A DNA stretch of 64,000 bases from positions 124,001-188,000 of the forward strand of contig NZ_VDCQ01000008.1 in the NCBI RefSeq assembly GCF_006265175.1. Reading direction: 5' to 3'. The DNA is from Paenibacillus hemerocallicola (GTDB taxonomy: Bacteria; Bacillota; Bacilli; Paenibacillales; NBRC-103111). Under the pieces are notes generated by a model. The model saw only the letters and a list, made by a program, of their open reading frames with translations, ran no database searches and had not been told where the DNA came from. A program made the translations under genes and the position numbers. Shown here piece by piece: positions 60,564 to 64,000 of this stretch; position 1 is the first letter of the stretch; each line of letters starts with the position of its first letter.

Positions 60564-60691
60564 GCTATGCTCGCTCCTCATTACACGATTTTTGAGTACT
60601 TTTCATAGATAAACAATCTACCCCTGACGGGGCTACAAAGAGAAACATAGCATCACCACCTCCACATCCAATCGGATACATTTAATGTAAA

Positions 60692-60747
60692 ATCCCGTAA
60701 GTATGCACGAAGGCACTCCACTCCGAAGAGTAGAATGCCTATGGGAT
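60692..60747 (-). promoter_or_regulatory. Structured element in the L25/Ctc upstream region
   Basis: GGCACTCCACTC-CGAA-GAGTAGAATGCC (60712-60739) folds into a stem of about 12 pairs with a tetraloop (UUCG on the minus strand), enclosed by ATCCC/GGGAT (60692-60696 / 60743-60747). It lies about 130 bases before the L25 start on that strand. It could be a leader RNA structure or a terminator for upstream transcription. The rest of 60564-60948 shows no gene. Confidence 0.4.
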
Positions 60748-60948
60748 GCTTTTACCATATCACAGAATGACCATCTCGTCGATTAAATCAAGGCGCTGTA
60801 CGGAAGTAATTCACATTATGAAGAGGTTGCAAAATTGTATCAATTTATAATCGAGGTTGTTTAACGAGCATCATTCATCGTATGGTAAAGCAACCAAATA
60901 TTAGGGTGGTCTTTGGCTCAACCTCAAAATCAGTGCTTGACTGTTAGC

Positions 60949-61245
60949 TCAACATCCGATGGTGGTACACTCGATGAGGATGCCCGCTTTATAGCGACTG
61001 CGGATTCGTATAAAGTAATGCCGGCGCTGAATAGCTTTAATGCGGTTACGCCGACCTTCTACGGTCGCGTTTGTCCATCGGCATTGATGATAGTTCATGA
61101 TCTCCTCTTTCCCATTGCGCATCGTCACAAGGTCCTGCGGACGGCGACATGGTTAATGCGAAGGCCTTGCTCACGCCAACGTTCAAAACTCTCACCCGTA
61201 TAAAGACCTATAAAAATAAGCCTATTGCTCTATTTCGATACCATC
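60949..61245 (-). mobile_element. ISL3-like transposase C-terminal remnant
   Basis: The minus strand encodes GLYTGESFERWREQGLRINH then, after a one-base shift near 61135, TMRNGKEEIMNYHQCRWTNA, TVEGRRNRIKAIQRRHYFIR and a tail to TGA at 60949. The block TNATVEGRRNRIKAIQRRHYF is the C-terminal Glu motif of ISL3-family DDE transposases (the last catalytic Glu). The DD part and the terminal inverted repeats are absent, so it is an inactive fragment. Confidence 0.75.
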
Positions 61246-61270
61246 CGACATTCTCCTGCTTTTGGGGCAA

Positions 61271-61295
61271 AAAAGAAAAGCACCCATTAGGTGCT
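61271..61295 (-). terminator. Terminator downstream of the frameshifted gene
   Basis: Minus-strand AGCACC-TAATG-GGTGCT hairpin with TTTCTTTTTT tail. Confidence 0.75.
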
Positions 61296-61344
61296 GGTTA
61301 TTCCAGAGTACTTATGCGGCTAAATGCATAAGCCTGCCGCCTTC

Positions 61345-61696
61345 TTAATCGTAGTATGCGGGATGTACATCAAATCCTTGCCTCCTCAACTCAGCTATCT
61401 TTGCAAAATATGCAGGCTTCACTTCTTCTTCCCATAAAGTATACGTATCGTGATACGTGTATCCCGTGAGGCTACTTTCCAGCTTCCTTAAGTCAGAGTC
61501 CCAACCTTCCCGACTTTCTATAACCTGTGAACGAAAGACCCGTAACATGTTCGATCTTGTACGCTGGGCCTACTTCATCATGAATTACTCTTTTTTTGTG
61601 ATGATCCAGAATGATAGCAAAGAGTTTCGCCGACAATGGATTCGACCTCTCTATAAGGGAATTGACAAATCTACGAATAACTGATTGACGAGTCAT
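61345..61696 (-). pseudogene. Unknown protein gene with a probable frameshift
   Basis: From ATG 61696 (SD GGGAGAG, 7 bases) one frame reads MTRQSVIRRFVNSLIERSNP, LSAKLFAIILDHHKKRVIHD and EVGPAYKIEHVTG before diverging; an overlapping frame carries SQVIESREGWDSDLRKLESS, YTYHDTYTLWEEEVKPAYFA and ends GFDVHPAYYD at 61345. The second frame has no SD, so a shift near 61510-61545 is more likely than two genes. Family not recognised. Confidence 0.5.
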
Positions 61697-61905
61697 GCCG
61701 TTCGCTCTCCCATTATAGTCCAAAAAGACTTTGGAATAACTTTCCATTCCCTAACGAATAACAATGGTTCATGCGCAGATTATCCCTGTGCACGATAGTT
61801 ATCCATACACCAAAAACAAGCAGCAATGTTACGCGCCGCGCGTCATATGCAACTGAAAAGGGAATCATGATATAATAATCATGACAAGGAATGGAGTTGA
61901 TTCGG

Positions 61906-62739
61906 ATGTACGATCTGCTTGACCCCAAGAACGATTTCGTTTTTAAGCGCATTTTTGGCAGTGAAGAAAACAAAGATATCCTACTCGCCTTTCTGAACCG
62001 AACATTTCTTGAAGCAGGGGAGCCGCCGCTTACCGAAATCATCTTAATGAACCCGTATACCGACAAGGACTCGCCGCGAGACAAGCAATCGATCTTCGAT
62101 ATTCAGGCGAGAACCGTTGAAGGCAAGCTCATTAATATAGAGATGCAGCTTTTTAACAAATACGACAACGAGAAACGCACCCTGTACTATTGGAGCAAGC
62201 AGTATTCGAGCCAGCTTGAGAAAGGGCAGGCGTACAGCAAGCTTCGGAAGTGCGTGACCATCAACATTCTGAATTTTTCCATTCTGCCCAATGAGCGTTA
62301 TCACAGCGTATTTCATTTACGGGAAGATCATAGCGGTATCCCGTTCATCGATGACATGGAGATTCATATCATGGAGTTGTCCAAGTTGGGGCTACAACCA
62401 ATTCCAAACGAAGGCGGCTTGTTGAATTGGTTGCTGTTTTTGAAAAGTGAAGATACGTCGAACTGGGAGGTGCTGAAAATGAATGAGCCACATTTGGGCA
62501 AAGCGATGACGGCATTGGAATATTTGAGTCAAGATGCAGAGGCGCGGCGACTGTACGAGATGAGGCAGAAGGCGCTGCATGATGAAGCATCTATGCTTGA
62601 AGGCGCTCGTGAAGAAGGGAGCTTCAAAAAAGCGGTAGAAATCGCTCGGAAGATGCTCGCTAAGGGCAAGGATATTGAGGAAATTGTTGAATTTTCGGGA
62701 TTGACAGTTGAGGAGATTGAGCGGTTGAAGGCTCATTAA
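61906..62739 (+). CDS. Rpn-family recombination-promoting nuclease/putative transposase
   Basis: A 277-residue PD-(D/E)XK protein. The opening MYDLLDPKNDFVFKRIFGSE is the family signature (LLDPxxDxxFKxIFG), followed by the nuclease core SIFDIQARTVEGKLINIEMQ with Asp and ExQ, and NEKRTLYYWSKQYSSQLEKG. The C-terminal part has IARKMLAKGKDIEEIVEFSG and LTVEEIERL, the usual tail for these proteins. Start ATG 61906 follows GGAG by 9 bases; the frame opens at 61891. A TATAAT lies at 61871. Relatives promote RecA-independent recombination. Confidence 0.92.
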   Translation: MYDLLDPKNDFVFKRIFGSEENKDILLAFLNRTFLEAGEPPLTEIILMNPYTDKDSPRDKQSIFDIQARTVEGKLINIEMQLFNKYDNEKRTLYYWSKQYSSQLEKGQAYSKLRKCVTINILNFSILPNERYHSVFHLREDHSGIPFIDDMEIHIMELSKLGLQPIPNEGGLLNWLLFLKSEDTSNWEVLKMNEPHLGKAMTALEYLSQDAEARRLYEMRQKALHDEASMLEGAREEGSFKKAVEIARKMLAKGKDIEEIVEFSGLTVEEIERLKAH

Positions 62740-62766
62740 CGCCTGATCATGTGCAACGATGGAGTA

Positions 62767-62795
62767 AGCCCATACGGACGATAAACCGTTGGGCT
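62767..62795 (+). terminator. Hairpin after the Rpn-type gene
   Basis: AGCCCATACGG / CCGTTGGGCT stem (one bulge) with an ACGATAAA loop; weak T tail. Confidence 0.5.
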
Positions 62796-62858
62796 CTCCA
62801 TGCTCCGATTATCCTTCTTTCAACAGTCTTAAATGAGTACGGGAACCATCTACTTCTC

Positions 62859-63146
62859 TCACTTTGATCTTTGCCCTCTTATCCTGATATTGGGCGTCAA
62901 AAAGATTAGAACGGCTCCGATCGCGATTGTACCCGCAATTATGATGCCTGCTTTCTTGTTGTCTTCATTCATCTTCTGGTAATCCAATGCCTGAGTTGAT
63001 CTATAGGTAGTAGGGTCAGCAATCATTCGATTTGTACTTGTGTCTCTAACCTCCCACTTTGTTTGAACAGGCTTCGTTACGTAGATTATGATCTCAATCA
63101 CTAAAACGATTCCGAGCATGATCGATACCGGCCATCTGTAGGTCAT
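62859..63146 (-). CDS. Small membrane protein, unknown
   Basis: A 95-residue protein with two membrane helices (WPVSIMLGIVLVIEIIIYVT and KAGIIIAGTIAIGAVLIFLT) separated by a 40-residue loop WEVRDTSTNRMIADPTTYRS. ATG 63146 has SD GGAGGG 7 bases upstream; the frame begins at 63164 inside it. No known family. Confidence 0.65.
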   Translation of the reverse strand: MTYRWPVSIMLGIVLVIEIIIYVTKPVQTKWEVRDTSTNRMIADPTTYRSTQALDYQKMNEDNKKAGIIIAGTIAIGAVLIFLTPNIRIRGQRSK

Positions 63147-63256
63147 TGCGATTCCCTCCATCATTCTTACCTTGCATTTGGGGCATGGAAATCAAACGCT
63201 ATATGAGAAAACGATGGTATCCGACTACTGAAGCTAACTTCGAGAGGATGCTGATC

Positions 63257-63505
63257 TCACCGAGCGTTACTCATCAACTTTGACGTTTTCTTACAAGTAA
63301 CCATCTTAAGCAGCAGTCGCACTTTGACAAGGAACGGCCGCCGATGCTCCTCCGTCAATTGATGGTCTAAATATTTGTATAAGTACAATCCGTGCTGGGT
63401 TAAAACATGCCCATCAAATTCACTGCTGTCGTAACGATATAATTGGATCAGATGGTACAGGACTGTTTTGTCTTCATATGGGATCAACGATAAATCTATC
63501 TGCAT
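63257..63505 (-). pseudogene. GNAT acetyltransferase, 3'-truncated
   Basis: From ATG 63505 (SD GGGAG, 8 bases): MQIDLSLIPYEDKTVLYHLI, QLYRYDSSEFDGHVLTQHGL and YKYLDHQLTEEHRRPFLVKV, the N-terminal part of a GNAT enzyme related to those starting with this LYxYDxSEF pattern. After FLVKV the family would continue into the acetyl-CoA core; instead an unrelated basic tail (LLKMVTCKKTSKLMSNAR) ends at 63257. The catalytic part is missing. Confidence 0.65.
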
Positions 63506-63596
63506 TTCGAACACTCCCGTTTTGAGCCTATTGTCATGGGCATCTCCAATGAAGATGCTTATAGATAAATGATCCGACAGGCTTCCTGCGCTCCGG

Positions 63597-64000
63597 CTAC
63601 TCAACCAGCTTTTTGCTGTTTCGATCAGCGTACCACCGCATCAATGGCAGCGCTTTGACTGGCACCTCATCTGGATTGTGTGTTTTCTCAAGCTGCGGCA
63701 AGGTTTCGGGATAACGGGCCGTATATTCGCTTACGCACCACCGAACAGTCCAATTTATATCAGTTGCCCATTTTGCCCATTTCGCCAGTTCAGTTTCAGT
63801 TGCATCCTGTAAAAGTCCATAGGCGTACCAGCCGCGAACTCCCTCTTCCTCTTCCGACTTCAACTGCCGCTCTTGTTCGCAATGCGGTTTATGCAGGGTC
63901 GCCACCGCTATTTTACGAACCGTAGAAGAGCCATCTGCAGTGAAAGCCCATAGCTCCTCACGGCTAAATGCCTTGCGTTGCACAAGCATGCTCAAGGCCA
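63597..64000 (-). CDS. HEAT-like repeat protein, partial at right edge
   Basis: The frame runs off the right edge and ends at 63597. It shows alternating helices: SREELWAFTADGSSTVRKIA, VATLHKPHCEQ, RGWYAYGLLQDATETELAKW and DINWTVRWCVSEYTARYPET, typical of HEAT/armadillo-like repeats. The C-terminus is MRWYADRNSKKLVE. A TTG at 63995 could be a start but has no SD, so the gene probably continues outside. Role unknown. Confidence 0.6.
   Translation of the reverse strand, partial: ALSMLVQRKAFSREELWAFTADGSSTVRKIAVATLHKPHCEQERQLKSEEEEGVRGWYAYGLLQDATETELAKWAKWATDINWTVRWCVSEYTARYPETLPQLEKTHNPDEVPVKALPLMRWYADRNSKKLVE

Noticed and set aside
60913-61203. Plus-strand open frame of 96 codons
   Set aside because: The opposite strand encodes the conserved ISL3 transposase C-terminus, so this is a shadow.
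1-64000. CRISPR arrays, rRNA or tRNA genes
   Set aside because: No regularly spaced direct repeats and no tRNA or rRNA signatures were seen.

Overview
The window looks like chromosomal DNA from a spore-forming, GC-rich member of the Bacillales, most likely Paenibacillaceae. The signs are Paenibacillus-style AraC regulator plus LplB/YtcP/LipO sugar ABC operons, a gerK-type germinant receptor operon, S-layer-homology (SLH) anchored exoenzymes, Cse60, YdjO, twin csp genes, YhgE/Pip, and sigma-A promoters and SD sequences of Bacillus type. This is inference from gene content; no rRNA or tRNA gene is present to confirm it.

Layout. 1-4.45 kb: end of an AraC-type response regulator, then a sugar ABC importer operon. 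4.5-7.2 kb: 3-methyladenine glycosylase (tag), a c-di-AMP (ydaO/yuaA) riboswitch driving a 3D-domain wall protein, and a convergent polysaccharide deacetylase lipoprotein. 7.3-10.8 kb: two-component system 1, an Rrf2 repressor with an operator on its own -10, and an acyl-CoA thioesterase. 10.9-15.1 kb: an mcp-cheW-cheA operon. 15.2-18.9 kb: a gerKB-KA-KC germination operon. 19.1-21.2 kb: two-component system 2. 21.5-25.3 kb: a split alpha/beta hydrolase, YhgE/Pip and its TetR neighbour. 25.4-29.5 kb: a quinone/electrophile-resistance-like region (ring-cleaving dioxygenase, two carboxylesterases, DoxX) with an MhqR-like operator, plus a cupin XRE regulator. 29.5-34.4 kb: cold-shock block (YdjO, two csp genes with matching long leaders) mixed with spore-related and small unknown genes.

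34.6-38.0 kb holds an unusual four-gene unit: an ABC exporter fused to a cyclic-nucleotide-binding domain, two GNAT-like proteins and, between them, a 31-codon ORF with a strong SD that is translationally coupled to the second GNAT gene. 38.3-49.9 kb is a cell-envelope block: SLH-anchored subtilase, NlpC/P60 lipoprotein, two-component system 3, a divergent secreted protein, a 1194-residue NTT-like transporter/HEAT/double cNMP protein, and a lipoprotein. Cyclic-nucleotide domains in two neighbouring membrane transporters are the most unusual theme here.

50-64 kb is accessory and decaying: an RQC-type DNA-binding protein, a broken pRiA4b ORF-3 gene, a YitT protein with an extra N-terminal domain, a retropepsin pair, dispersed repeats carrying a tmRNA-3'-end-like motif, tandem BaiN/HI0933 flavoproteins, a DnaA-box cluster, meso-diaminopimelate dehydrogenase, L25/Ctc, an ISL3-like transposase remnant, an Rpn-type nuclease, a truncated GNAT gene and a HEAT-like fragment at the right edge. 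Frameshifts and truncations concentrate here, which suggests an island-like region under relaxed selection.
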